Positions 39,372-52,223 are shown, counted from the first letter of the stretch. The stretch is 64,000 bases of DNA from Erigeron canadensis (GCF_010389155.1 NC_057767.1:7671765-7735764), one strand, 5' to 3'. Numbers and translations: made by a program. Notes: generated from the letters alone by a model not told the origin.

Positions 39372-39690
39372 ATATTATGATATAATGGGAAAATGATCCG
39401 TATTGCATGACTTTACCTATCTTATGTATTTCCATTTTAGAAAAGTTATAAATTAAATATTTGAATTTGATAAACATACATAACCCCCCCTAAAATACAC
39501 ATGTTTTACCTAAGATATTATGATATAATGGGAAAATGATCCGTATTGCATGACTTTACCTATCTTATGTATTTCCATTTTAGAAAAGTTATAAATTAAA
39601 TATTTGAATTTGATAAACATACATAACCCCTGAATTTTACATAACCCCTCCTAAAATACACATATTTTACCTAAGATAAGTATCGCATAT
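39372..39690. repeat. Tandem duplication upstream of the protease gene
   Basis: ATATTATGATATAATGGG...AAATGATCCGTATTGCATG and the following 100 bases occur at about 39372 and again at about 39516, a period of about 143-146 with few differences, so the duplication is recent. Confidence 0.85.
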
Positions 39691-39699
39691 TTTACATAA

Positions 39700-39982
39700 C
39701 GCTATCTCCAATGAAGTGCCCTTGGGTGCCCTTAAGTGCTCTTGGATATCCTTTGCCGTTGAAGCTTGTCCAAAACTAAGGATTTTTTTAAGGATGCCCT
39801 TACCTAATATATTTTTGTTTTTAGTGGAGGTAAAAAGATATATAAGGATATGTAAAGATGTTTGTATGGTTGGAGATAAAATAATAAGATTTAAAGGATT
39901 TGTAAGAATGTATAAGGATTTGTAAGGATATGATGTGACAGTTCAAGGACGCCTAAGAACGTTCTTAGCATTGGAAATAGCC
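39700..39982. mobile_element. Harbinger-type (Tourist-like) MITE
   Basis: Left end CGCTATCTCCAATG pairs with the reverse complement of the right end (GGCTATTTCCAATG). TAA flanks both sides (39697-39699 and 39983-39985). The element is 283 bases long with no coding capacity. Confidence 0.75.
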
Positions 39983-40010
39983 TAAGCTTACTACACTAGG
40001 ATGAGAGTAA

Positions 40011-40763
40011 CTTACACTATATTCTTGAGTTTTTATTAAAAAAGAAAGGGGAATATTAGATAGGGGAGGAAAGGATAGAAGATTACATTGAAAAAAGCCA
40101 TTCTCGAGTTGAAGGAAACTAAAAGGAAAAAAAACCCCTAAACAATCAGAAAGTATTGACAACACCATCTCCCACCATCTTTACCACAATCCAAAAGTGT
40201 TGCCGGAAACCAAAACTCCGGTGGCACAACCTCCGGCCACCATTCTCCCACCATCTTCACCACCATCTATAAACAACAACAACATCCCATTCATTTCCAC
40301 ATCTCCACCAAATGACAACAACCCACCATTCTTCCCATCAGTCCCTCCACCACCACCACCACCATCACCACTGCCGCCGGCAACCACCTCCACCACCTCT
40401 TTTCCGGCCAACATCTCGGCTCTTAACCTCCGTACTCATACCTACCAAATAGCCCCAATTCATGTATTCATCACCTAATTTCTCTGTTCTTAAAAAAATC
40501 GAAGATGCATGTGGTGGAAGGATTCCAAGAAAATACCAGGAAGGAGTACGTAGAGAGAAGATTTTGTGATTGTGACAATCTATTAGAGCTTTTTCCATTC
40601 AAATTAGGCCAAAAATGGCCAAAAAGTTTTGGAATGAAAAAACCATGAGTTTTCCTTCCCTACACTTTCTTTTCTTTCAGAAAAAAACTCAAGATGCAAA
40701 ATGGTGAAATTTCTTATCTTTTCCTTTCTTTTTCTTTAAAAAAAAACTCAAGAATGCAGCATT
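40011..40763 (+). mobile_element. Element with TTCTTGAG inverted ends carrying a proline-rich insert
   Basis: Left end TTACACTATATTCTTGAGTT and the inverted right end CTAATGCTGCATTCTTGAGTT match, and they resemble the ends of the 12883-13145 MITE. The interior differs from that MITE: it holds GC-richer, codon-like DNA (about 40160-40590). Its plus-strand frame at 40197 encodes a Pro/Thr/Asn-rich stretch (PPPPPPPSPLPPATT). This could be a captured gene fragment, as in Pack-MULEs. The source gene is not recognised, and no target duplication was fixed. Confidence 0.5.
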
Positions 40764-40768
40764 AGAGT

Positions 40769-43275
40769 TGTAACAATTGTGATTTTGACCGTTTGACCAT
40801 GTGTACAGTTTGAATAATTATTGAGTTGGCAAATATAGTTCAAGTGCAATTTGGAGTTCATTTAAGTGCAATGCGTTCATATTGATCAATTTATCGTTTA
40901 ATTAGGGACTTATGTGTTAGTCGATATCATTGTTAGTGCTAATTGAATTTACATCTTGAGATGACAATTAGATTAATTGGCTTTACGGTGCTAGACGACA
41001 TTTAATCTAGTTAGAAACATGAAATGGATCCTCCATGGGTCAAACCCATGACCCATCACCCAACTAACTTACCCAACCTTATCCCTCTCTTCATTTCCCT
41101 TCCACCCATTCACTTTTCTTATCTTTTCTTTCTTTCTTCTTGCAAGAACAAAACACACACACATACTCATCTCTCTCAATCTCTAAAATTCTTCTTCAAT
41201 TGGTGTTGTTTGAGCAAGATTTATACAAGAATCATCATCATTATCATCATTTCTTCATCATATCAAAAAATTTGGAATTTAAAGTGCAAGAAACCTTCTA
41301 TCATGGCTCAAAAACGGATTTTGTCACTTGGGAGAAGATTTGGTAAGTTAAACTCATCTCAAATTCATCATTTTATGTTAATGATCATGTTTCTAAAACA
41401 AACCCATGAGTTCTTGGTCAATTTCGGGTTCAAAAATGAATTAGGGTTCAATCAGGGTTTTGAAATGGGTCAAAATGGATTTCAGCAAGAATTTGATGTT
41501 ATGGATTGAAATTATGATGTGGGTTATGTTTAATGGTGTGAAAATATGTTGTTTTATGCATAAAAATGAGTTTTGGATCATCACAAATCATTTTGGAAAT
41601 CAAAAATGGGGTTTTGGGGGTGTTTGGATCGTTTTTGGCTTGCTGAACTAGTGCAGATCTGGGCTCATTGCGGGGCAACAACTAGTTGCAGCGCAACTAG
41701 ATTTTCTGCACTTTTATTGCGGCGCAATCATGTAGTTGCAGCCCAACACCTGCATGTTTCTTCCTTGGCAGTTTTCAAACGCTTATAACTTTTGATTCGT
41801 AAGTCCAATCGAGTCATATGACCTATCGTTGGAATCGTGAGAGAATCTACTTTCTCATGGTAAAATCCTTTTGGGCTGAATTTTCCTAAAATTCTAAAAG
41901 TGTCGAGTCAAGTGTCTTGTTCATACCCGGGAGGGTCATTTAGGCATTTGTGGGATTTTGGCCTGACTCAACCTTATTTAACCAACTTGTGTAGGGTTAT
42001 AGAGTTGACTTTGATGATACTATGATGTACATTGATAGGTTGTGGGCACGTGGCGGTTGTTGGACTCTTATAGCTCGACTTTAACTTGTCGTTTTGCTGG
42101 GAAATCAAGGTGAGTTTTGTAGCTCCCTACTCAATTGAGATTCGGGCTGAAAAGTGTACAACTGTTGTGAGTTGACTTGTTTGAGTGTGCAATTATATGT
42201 TTGCCTTGATTTATGACATAGTTCAATTGTGCAACGCTTGATTTTCTCGATTGATGACATGACTTGATTGGGCATATGTTTGAGTGTCTTGGGTGATGAC
42301 ATTATGGAGGACAAGAGAACAATTGGGGGACAATGTGTGCATGCGTGAGAACATAGGACTTGTTAGGATACTTGTTGATATCATTATTACTTTTTCTTGC
42401 TTACTTGCGTATTCTAAATACCTTGATATGTAGTTCATTATGTGAATACACGTGTGAGGGTCATTGATGAACATGGTTGTTATGGAGACATTAATTGATT
42501 TATGGATTTACACGTTGTGTGACGGTTTTGTAGATGTGCAAATGTGCAATTATGTGATTTGTTGTATGGTTATTGTATATGTATGTTGAGTTGTTATAGG
42601 TTAGTTGTGTATATATGGAGGACGGTAATGCCTTTGAAAGGTTGGAGATGTGGTGGGAAGGCTGCGGGTGACCCTATATATAAGCATCAAAGGCCTTTCA
42701 AAAGTAGTATCGTACGAAGTATATACACATGGTGTTTTGGTTATGTGTGGACATTGATGGTCATGGATGAACAACTTATGTGCAATTGAGTACAATGAGG
42801 TGCATGATGACAATACAAACGGGTACTTTAAGTACTTGATGACATTTTACGGGTACGTTTAGTACTTGAGGACATTATGGACGACATGGGGACATTGAGG
42901 GACATTGGGTACAAGTGTGCAAATCTTAGACCATGTTTGGTGTTAATTTGTATTGGTTGACATTGGTATGTGTTCTTGTTCATTCTTTCCTACGAACTCA
43001 CCAACCTAGTGTTGACCTTGTTTAGTACACTTTTCAGGTTACCAAGAGAATCCAAGAGGTGTCGGATGATTGATGTTTGTGCTAGAACTTGGGCTTGGAC
43101 TTACATGGATCCAGGATTCATTTGCCCCCTTATTTTGCATTATGTGTTATGTACTTGTTTGTTTTATGTTGGATTCACCGAATCCCTTTTATTCATATAG
43201 TTCATGTTCTACGATAATACCATGCATACGCTATATCTTTTCGGTAATATTTCGAGCCTAACTCGGGGTGTTACA
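40769..43275. mobile_element. Solo LTR, 2507 bases (probable Ty3-type)
   Basis: It begins TGTAACAATTG and ends GGGGTGTTACA, with the host duplication AGAGT on both sides (40764-40768 and 43276-43280). There is no internal retroviral domain, primer site or second LTR, so it is a solo LTR left by recombination. A TATATATAAG box lies near 42673. Repeats of GTTGCAGCGCAAC type cluster at about 41668-41740. It landed at the right end of the preceding element. Confidence 0.85.
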
Positions 43276-43312
43276 AGAGTTCATCTACCGCCATTTTGTA
43301 TATTATATTTAA

Positions 43313-44300
43313 CTAGTATTTCTACCCGGGTGTTGCCCCGGGAGAAAAACATAACTCTGGTGATAAAAGTTACAAAAACATTAAGCCGAAAAACAAAATT
43401 TGCGTGACAAAAGTTAAGAAAATAAAAGTTGTGGTTCAAAGTAAAGAATATGAAACTTTGGTAATAAAATTTAGAAATCAAAAGTTATATCGTAAAAGAA
43501 AATAAAAGAAAACTTTCAGAGCAAAGTTTAAAAACAAAGTTATATGAAAAAAAGTACAAAAGTTAATAAACTTTATACCTAAAAACAAAGTTTGTATGTT
43601 GAAAGTTTAAAAAGCAAGAGATATGTGACGAAAGGTAAAAGAGGAAATGTAAAAAAAAAAATTGGTGGAAAGTTTAAAAAGTAAAAGTTATGTAGTAAAA
43701 AAAAAGAAAATAAGGGTCGTTAAGTCCGTCACCTAACAGTCGTTAGGTCTGTTACCTAACCGTCGTTAAGTCAGTTAGTTATGTTGGATGCTTTTAAGGC
43801 TTGTACCTTACGCTAAAGGGGGAGTACCTTTAGCTACAGTAAAAAAAAGAAAATAAGGGTCGTTAAGTCCGTCATCTAACAGTCATTAAGTCTGTCACCT
43901 GACGGTCGTTAAGTTAGTTAATTTTGTTGGATGCTTTAAAGGGTTGTACCTTATGCTAAAGGGGGAGTACTTTTAGCTACAACAACTGCCCCTCACAAAG
44001 CAAAGTTGCTTTTTGGTCGTTAAGTCCGTCATCTAACAATCGTTAAGTCTGTCACCTGACGGTCGTTAAATTAGTTAATTTTGTTGGATGTTTAAAGGGT
44101 TGTACCTTATGCTAAAGGGAGAATACTTTTAGTTACAGTAACTCCCCCTCACAAAGCAATTTAATTAGAGAGGGCCAGAGGGGTGTGAGGCCGATTTATG
44201 CACATCTTATACAATCGAAAAAAAAGTTTATTTTGGAGTTTTCAACAATCAAATTGAAAAAATTAAGAAAACTAAATGTTTTATATTATAGTACAGTAGA
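43313..44300 (-). mobile_element. Non-autonomous Helitron with minisatellite (family H4)
   Basis: On the minus strand it starts TCTACTGTACTATAATATAA after host A (44301) and ends with hairpin CCCGGGGCAACACCCGGG, eight bases, then CTAG before host T (43312). This is textbook Helitron structure. The interior is mostly repeats: AAAAGTTA-type units on the 3' side and a GTCGTTAAGTCCGTCACC minisatellite toward the 5' side. No RepHel coding sequence. Confidence 0.85.
43700..44160. repeat. Two-level tandem repeat inside the Helitron
   Basis: Large units of about 142-158 bases begin near 43715, 43857 and 44015. Each contains three 22-23-base subunits of the form GTCGTTAAGTCYGTCAYCTA, followed by TTGGATGCTTT...GGGGGAGTAC. 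Confidence 0.85.
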
Positions 44301-45506
44301 TAATGTTTAGAAATTAAAAAAATCTTATTAAGCTTTTGTCCTATTTAACTAACCACCGTTATTTGTGGAGGCTTTTATCTACTCGAAAAATATTATTTTA
44401 AAAAAAGTATGGAGCATTTGGCAAAGTTATTTTGGTCACATAACGAAATTGCGGTTGGATAAGAGTAACAAGTATTGTTCTCCATACCCTTTCTCTTCTA
44501 TCTTACAGTTTTCAAACTCTTATCTCCCCTATTCCTCTTACTAGCTAGTCTTCTTTGGAATCATATGATTGATTCATAGTGTTTTGGTTTTGTTGTTTCC
44601 TTTAGACCATTCAACTTCATTATGATAAAGTGATCATGCCTTTGTACATTATTAACATCCAGTCATCCACAATATGTTCACAGTATCAACACTTGGGTTT
44701 TCTTTCTATAAAGTTATTTATGGTATACCACCAAGTTTTCACATAATCAAATAACTAGTAGGTTTGGTTGTATAAACGCAACCCGAGTTTTTTTTTTATC
44801 GAAACAATAACCTAACTTCATATATGGACTCATGTTTGATTAATTCTGAAATTTTATTAAACTTGTATTGTGATTGAAAATTTGCATGCCTATTGTCCTC
44901 CAACGATTGTTTGTGTTGTCTATATATACAATCTATCCATAAATAAATCAATGTAGCCAATTAATTAATCATGAAGTATGGGAGGAAGGTATGGGAGCTG
45001 AGTTAAAGTATATATTTATCGGGCTTGCTTCACGTTTCTAGCGGCAGGCTTGTAGCCATTCCAGTCCACTTGGGCACAAATTAATGTGCACCCATTTGTT
45101 ACGTTTTTTCTTTGATTTGTTCTTTTTCCAAATTTAGAAATCTATATTCAGACTTCTAACTTTTTATATAGAGATGGTGGCCAATACGATTGGTTCGGTG
45201 TATACAGCCTAATTACATTCCTCAGTTGGGTTGATCTAAGACAATTGGAGCAACAACTCGCTTCTTTTAGGAATTGTATATTTAGGAAAATCAGAATGAC
45301 AATGGATATAATATCACTGCACCTTACTAAACAATAACCATATGAACTATGAAGATTTATACGGAGTATTAAATTCTGCATGGTATGTTTTATATCATGA
45401 TGGCTATATGATTGCTTGTCCTTGGTAATTAATTTCTTTGATTACTAGGACAATTCTCAGTTTAGGTACATAATATATTTAGGTAGATAGTATTATAGTA
45501 CCATGA
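44301..45506. other. Intergenic, nothing recognised
   Basis: No coding family, RNA or element ends were identified. Confidence 0.4.
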
Positions 45507-46138
45507 ATAGATTTTAGGCCCGTGTCTAATACACGGGTTTACGACGTTATTAATATTAAATTTTAATTTATTATAGTTTAAAATTTAATATACAGTTTTG
45601 ACTAATAAAAAATCGATCTATATATCAACACTTTGAGTTTTATATTGAAATATTTTTTAAAAATATGTCATCGAAGATGTATACTCTGATATGCTTAGCG
45701 ATATTTATATATTATAAAATATAATATGTCCATCAAAGTTGTAAATTATGACATACTTAGCGATAGTTGAACATTAAAAAACCAAAACAGGTCACTATCA
45801 TTTTATTTGTTTTTTGTTACACGTGGTGTATTACATTCTTATTTTACACTATTGAAAATAATATCTTATCTTTTAATGAAAGATATGTTAAATATTTCAA
45901 TTAGAATATGACAATGCTATATGTTTTCCAATTGTGATACTGGGGCTAGGGTGCCCCCATTACCATTTTTCTAAAAATATTTTTACATGTTTTATTTTTC
46001 TAATATACGTCATGACAATTACTAAAAAACACTTCAATAAAAAAAATAATAGTACAATTAGTCTTAAAATCGTAATATATTTACGTTAACTTTTATTTAT
46101 TTTATTTTATTTTATTATATATATATATATATATATAT

Positions 46139-46508
46139 ATAGGGACAATCAAATAAGAACAGATTTAAAATAAGAACGGTGAGAACACCTTAAAATCATC
46201 ATTTTGATGCATTAAAAGTCCATAAAATTGACATAGTGTATAACTAATTATTATTATTTAAGTGTTTAACAACACATTGATTCATCAAAATAAAAAAAAA
46301 TCACGTTTTTTGTTGGATGCATCATTTTAATGAATATGCATCCAAGATGGATGCACAAAATAAAAAACATGATTATTTCGATTTTGATAGATGAATGTGT
46401 TGTTAAACACTTAAATAATGATAATTAGTTATGCACTATGTTAGTTTTATGGACTTTTAATGCATCAAAATGATGTTTTTAAGGTGTTCTCACCGGAGTG
46501 TTACCCCT
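46139..46508. mobile_element. Palindromic MITE in TA repeat, copy 1
   Basis: Flanked by (TA)n. TTTTGATGCATTAAAAGTCC on the left pairs with GGACTTTTAATGCATCAAAA on the right, and pairing continues through AAGTGTTTAACAACACAT to a loop around a GATGCATCC motif. The right end is GTGTTCTCACCGGAGTGTTAC. Confidence 0.75.
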
Positions 46509-46524
46509 TATATATATATATATA

Positions 46525-46905
46525 TGGTGACAATCAAATTAGAACCAACTTAAAATAAGAACAAATGAGAACACTTAAAAACTACATTTTGATGCATTAA
46601 AAGTCCATAAAACTGACATAGTGCATAACTAATTATCATTATTTAAGTGTTTAACAACACATGAAATCGAAAAAAATCACGTTTTTTGTTCGATGCATCA
46701 TTTTGATAATATGCATCCAAGATGGATGTACAAAACAAAAAACGTGATTTTTTTGATTTTGAAAGATCAATGTGTTGTTAAACACTTAAATAATGATAAT
46801 TAGTTATGCACTATGTTAGTTTTATGGACTTTTAATGCATCAAAATGATGTTTTTAAGTGTTCTCACCGTTCTTATTTTAAAAGTGTTCTCACCGGAGTG
46901 TTACC
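46525..46905. mobile_element. Palindromic MITE in TA repeat, copy 2
   Basis: A second copy of the same foldback, 70-90% similar by eye, again bounded by TA repeats and lying only about 16 bases from copy 1. Its right end is extended by a partial duplication of TAAGTGTTCTCACCG. Confidence 0.75.
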
Positions 46906-47410
46906 CTATATATATATGTGATAAATCATACTATTGGATATATATTAGTTATTATTGAATTAGATATATATTAGTTATTATTCTATTGGAAAATATTAGT
47001 TATTAATCCGTTGGATATATGTTAGGTTTTGTTATCTATTTATTATATTAAAATTATTGGGTAAAAAGTGTAATTTTGTGATGGAAAACAAAAAAATGTA
47101 AATTAAAGTCAAAATTGAAAACAAAAGTCAACTTTAAGAAATCAAAAATTATAATTGGTCGATAAGTTATTAGAGCAACTGTGCTTTAGTATAATAAAAG
47201 ATTTTGGCCCGATGGGTTTTCCAATGAGCCAACAATCCCAACATCCTCAAAGATATCAAAGAAATTATGTACTTTTTTTTCTTTAACTAGAATTTTGTGT
47301 CATTAGGTTTTTGTCTACGAATAGTAATGTTTTAACGAAACATAAATTTATTAATCGTTAGACATTTAAAGAAAAGAATTATGAATATTTATGAAGTGTA
47401 TGTTGATATG

Positions 47411-47665
47411 TTTTTTTTTTGAACAGCAGTGGTGATTAGACTCAGCGGCATGCCTTTTTATCGTCCGGTAGGGATCGACCACGTCACCAGCACAGTCAAT
47501 CCAAGGGCATGACTGGCGATGGAAGTCCCACTACTTTTCTGGAAGAAACCAGTTAAATTGTAGAGAAAACCCCTATGCCCCACCTTATTGGTAAGTACTT
47601 CTCAATATGTCTTTCAAAGATGTCGAACCCGTGATCAACATTTGACTGAAAGACATCTATTAGGA
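47411..47665 (-). mobile_element. tRNA-derived SINE with poly-A tail
   Basis: On the minus strand a B-box (GATCACGGGTTCGACATC, near 47636) is followed by about 190 bases and a tail ending TGCTGTTCAAAAAAAAAA. The A-box is poorly preserved. Confidence 0.55.
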
Positions 47666-47699
47666 GATTTTTTACACATGTTAGGAGATTACTTATTTG

Positions 47700-47960
47700 G
47701 AGAAGAGACTATCATTGTGTGTATATATATATATATATATATACACAATGATAGCTGTCGCCGGAAAATCATATTTCAGTTAACTTACACATAAAAAAGG
47801 ATTTTTCAGTAGTCCTCGTCACCGGAAAATCATGGTGGTGGTCGGAGATGATCATGGTGGTGGGCGAAGATAATCATGGTGGTGTATAAGTTACAAAAAA
47901 CACATGTCTTAATTGGTCCTAAAATAAGGAGTGGTCCTAAAATAACTTTCATATATATAT
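47700..47960. repeat. TA-bounded segment with ATCATGGTGGTGG minisatellite
   Basis: TCATTGTGTG(TA)nCACACAATGA forms a perfect hairpin at about 47711-47752. It is followed by ACCGGAAAATCATGGTGGTGG-type units to 47885. The inverse of these units occurs at 11115-11185. Confidence 0.6.
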
Positions 47961-47977
47961 ATATATATATATACACA

Positions 47978-49012
47978 CTAGATATTTTACCCCGCGCGAT
48001 GCGCGGCTAGTTAAAAAGGTTATTTTATGCATTAATAAATAGCTACTCTATAGGCTTATTATGTTGAAATTGATTATGTTATAGTTAATGGTTAATTCCT
48101 GGATTACTCTGGTCATCTTTTGTCTTTCCTGACATGTCGATATCATAGTCACTAAACCTACTATAGTGATTACACACCAACATTTAACCTAAGATATTTT
48201 GATATCATCAACAAATCAAACGTAAATCGATAATGTAGCATGATATCTATATATTCATCAAACGAAATAATATATACAAAGTAAAAAAAACTAAACATGA
48301 CAAAAATTTAGTCATATAAAATACACATAAATACAATACGAATAAGTAAAAAACTAATAAGATAAATAAGAGCAAATCATTATAATTTTTGCTTTCAGTT
48401 ATGCTGAAAAGATGGAGAAAAAACCTTATGTAGTGGGAAAAAATAATCCTAAACACAATTAGGAAATAAAGTATTTTATCTCCAACAATCAAGAAATTCA
48501 TTCGTAAAACTCAAAATAACTACTATTATCATTATAAAATAGACATTTTTTTGTGGCTAGAATAACCAATTTTGGTTAAGGTTTCGGCCAAGAGAACGAA
48601 GGAGAAACAACAAAATTGTTTGGTCGTGTATAACCTAATAATATATTTAAATAAATTTTAAAATTTGATATAGTCTTCAAAGTTGTATATATTTTAATAA
48701 ATAATATTATTTATGTCAAATATCATTGCCAAATTAATAGATGTATTGGACGTCTTCTTATATCTTAATATGGGTTTTGAGTTTTTTTTTTTAATTTTGT
48801 GTATATAGTTTTGATTTAATATTTTATGTTATATTTAATAAAATAAATTACATTGGTTTGAGAAAAAATAGAGGTTATAAGATAAATATTGTAAAAAAAG
48901 TATGGAGATCCCACGTAGGATACAATCCTGTGTGGCAATGTTTAAAGCTAGCTTTAGGTTGAAAGAAGGGTTTAAAAGGCTAGGATTTTTACTGTTTTAA
49001 TATATATATAGA
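47978..49012 (-). mobile_element. Non-autonomous Helitron, family H2
   Basis: On the minus strand it starts TCTATATATATATTAAAACAG after host A (49013). It ends with hairpin CCGCGCATCGCGCGG and CTAG before host T (47977). The subterminal CACGTAGGATACAATCCTGTG hairpin is shared with the 16.9-19.7 kb copies. Confidence 0.82.
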
Positions 49013-49024
49013 TTGGTATACGGC

Positions 49025-49235
49025 AGAAGAATAACTTTATAAATTAAAAACCAATTGAAAATTACTTCATGATTATGATAAATTAACAACGAAGAAAACT
49101 GTAAAACATAATATACGTTAGATAGATTATTAAGAATAACTTTATAAATTAAAAACCAATTGAAAAATACTTCATGATTATGATAAATTAACAACGAAGA
49201 AAACTGTGAAACATAATATATGTATAGATAGATTA
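49025..49235. repeat. Tandem duplication of about 105 bases
   Basis: AAGAATAACTTTATAAATTA and about 100 following bases occur at 49028 and 49133, nearly identical. Confidence 0.85.
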
Positions 49236-49549
49236 TTATAAAGGGCTATGTAATTTGAGGTGTACGTGTTGAACGTAATATATATAGTTTGATTATGAAG
49301 TGTATATAGTAAATAGAAAATTAAAGAAAAAGAAATAAAAGGTAATAAAATATCATGGATTATGAGTCATGAATAATGAAGTGTTTATAATTAAAATAAA
49401 AAAGTTAAAAAATGTCATGCAAGGTTAGTCGTGATTTTTTATATATGTTTGATTTATATAAATATAAATTATATATATATGCTTTTTCTATATGCCATAT
49501 TTAAAATATATATATAATTATATTATATTATTTAATGAAAATCTATTAG

Positions 49550-49675
49550 TGTGAAAAAAATATGGAGGTGCCACGTAGGATAAATCCTATGTGGCATGTT
49601 TAGAGATAATTTTAATTTGAGATGGATAGCTTTAAAAAGTCAGGATAAGTATTGTTTTATTATATATATATATAT
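49550..49675 (-). mobile_element. Helitron H2 5'-end fragment
   Basis: On the minus strand it contains AATAAAACAATACTTATCC followed by the shared subterminal hairpin (CACGTAGGATAAATCCTATGTG). No matching 3' hairpin lies before the previous Helitron, so this is a truncated copy or a relic. Confidence 0.55.
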
Positions 49676-50041
49676 ATACATTAATATATATATACGTCTT
49701 TATATGAGATGAATAGTATAAATTTTTATTTTTTATTTTTTGTCGTGTTCATTGTTTTTTTAACATTAATTTTATAACACGTTATAGTTTGTTCTCAAGA
49801 AGATTTTATTAAAATAATCACTTTTCTATTATTGTTATTATCTTCAAAATTTTTATTAACTCTGATTGCATCTATTAAGTACACTAAATTTGGTTTAGTT
49901 CATAAATAGTTTAATTACTAAATTTTAAGTTCATTAAGTTCATATCCAACACATGAGGCTTAGGAAGTTATCAATATGATTTTAAATTTGGTTTACTACA
50001 AAATTGATTTATATATTTAAACTTTAAGTTTTACAATATAA

Positions 50042-52156
50042 CTAGATTATAAACCTGCGTAATACGCTGGAAACATATTAAATAAAATATTAAAACTTAT
50101 CATGGATAATACGACATAATTTATAATTCTTTTATGAGTTAATTGCATGATTGATCCATGTAGTTTGCATACTTTAGCAATGGAGATCCCTATTTTAAAA
50201 ATCTTTTTGCAATAAATCCACTTTAACAGAACCTTTCGCGGGTACCATGACATCACATGCAGGGACAATATCGTCTTTTCATACAACACATGAAAGACCC
50301 CCATTGCTAGTGAACTTGAAATGGGGACCTCATTGCTAAAACTAAAAAAAAAAAATCCACCGAGACCAATCTTGAATTATCATATTGATAACTTTTTTAA
50401 TTATATAGAAGAATGCAAATTTGCAATATACAATTATCTGTGCGTAAGGTTCTTAATTATTAAATTTATATATACTTAAAATTTTAATAATAAGATATAC
50501 CTTGTATAAACATTTTTAGTTTTATATTTGAAAACTAATTGATATATATACTTTTTTATTATTATTTAAGGTTAAGAATTAAGATATTCTACACTAAAAA
50601 TTAGATGTTAACTAAAAAAACAAACATTTTTAAATAGTATAAGTTTCATATATGATATTTTAATTTTCTATGTTACTATTGCAGTTGGTTGATTAATTAT
50701 TAATTAATAAATATATGTGAAAGTGTATTGTAATATAGATGCTAGCAGATATATATATATATATATATATATTTTAAGATTTATATCAAGAAATATATTT
50801 TGTGTTTTATAAGACGTGGACATAAACTATTATGTGGATTGTATTTCCATCATCAACTGAAACATTATAAGTTTAGATTTTATTTGTGAAAGTATGTTTT
50901 TATTAATTTAATTATTAATAATTATGAAAAGTTAAAAGGTGTTCAAAATTAATTAGGTATTTAGTAAGATTTATTCTTAAATTTAAAAATTAAAAAGTGT
51001 AATTTAGTGATAACTTACAAAAAATAAAGTAAAATAATAATAATATTCTACAATTATTATTTGTAATATTATTTTTGAGGGTCCATATTCTATAAATTAA
51101 CGGTTAGTTAAACTGTAATTTATAAATTATTATTATTTATTTATGATTATAATTTCATTCAATATATTAAAAAGAAACTTTTACATAAAGTTGGATGAGA
51201 GTCTAGACACAAGTTGTGCTCCCACTCGTTTCTGAATGTAAAAATATAATCTATTATTATCGTTATTATTATTATTAAAAAAATGTTTGATTATAAATTT
51301 TTGAATGTAATGATGTAGAAAACATGGGTTGCAAATTAAAATGGGTTTGATGACAAATAGATTTCACAGTGGGAATTAAGATGTAGTTTTTCATAAATGT
51401 TGGGATAGATTATAAACGATGTAATTTTCATGAATTTAATCTCAAGGACTTAAAATGTTATTTAGTAATTCTAAAAAAGGAAAATGAAGTAAATATATTA
51501 ATCTAATGATTAGAAATGAAAGAAGCTTTTCATCCAAGGGTTGTGTCTCTTTTATAAATGATTTTAGGAAGTTATTTTATATTTATTGAAAGATATGTAT
51601 TAATTATATGCTCATCGGAGTTATTTTACTATAATTAGCTTTGCGATCTTTGAATATTATTTACAAATCATAATATTTCCATTAAATTTGTAAATTGCGA
51701 CAAACTTAACGATATTTAAATATTTAATAATCATAATAGGTTACTATTATTTATCTAATTTTGTTGTTACACATGTTGTATTACAATCTTATTTTGCATT
51801 ATAAGAAATAATATCTTATTCTTAGATAAATATATCCTAAGTAATTCAGTTACAATATTACATTCTTATAAGTGTTTTTTATAAAGATGACATTCTTACA
51901 TGCTTTGACTTTCTTATAAAGATGACATTCTTACTTGTAAAATCTTAATATAATTACATTGAGTTTTATTTATTTTTGATTAATTAATTTTGTTTATATG
52001 ATAAAACGTATTGTTAGGATACTATTACGAGTAGCTATTATTCTTGATTTATTATATCAGAATTATTGAGTAAAAAGTGTATATTTGTAGAAAGAATTGA
52101 TAGTTGTGATTAATCGATAAATTATTAGAGCAAGTGTGTTTTAGTATATAATAAAA
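50042..52156 (-). mobile_element. Non-autonomous Helitron, family H3
   Basis: On the minus strand the 3' end has hairpin CCAGCGTATTACGCAGG and CTAG before host T (50041). The 5' side carries TATTATATACTAAAACACAC, matching the 45507-47201 copy, though the terminal TC is lost, so the right boundary is approximate. No Rep or helicase frame. Confidence 0.6.
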
Positions 52157-52223
52157 ATAATATATTGTTATATATGTAGATAGAATAATGATAAAATAAT
52201 TATATTCAAAATTCTGAACTTTA

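Larger units (their letters stand above)
45507..47201 (-). mobile_element. Non-autonomous Helitron, family H3
   Basis: On the minus strand it starts TCTTTTATTATACTAAAGCA after host A (47202). It ends with hairpin CCCGTGTATTAGACACGGG and then CTAT before host T (45506); CTAT is non-canonical for CTRR. Internal stretches such as GTAAATTATGACATACTTAGCG recur in diverged form in the copy at 50042. Two palindromic MITEs are nested inside. Confidence 0.65.

Noticed and set aside
41024..41509. 161-residue open frame
   Set aside because: Lies inside a solo LTR; low-complexity, no recognisable domain.
43700..44160. CRISPR-like spaced repeats
   Set aside because: Plant nuclear DNA; the repeats are contiguous minisatellite units without unique spacers and lie inside a Helitron.
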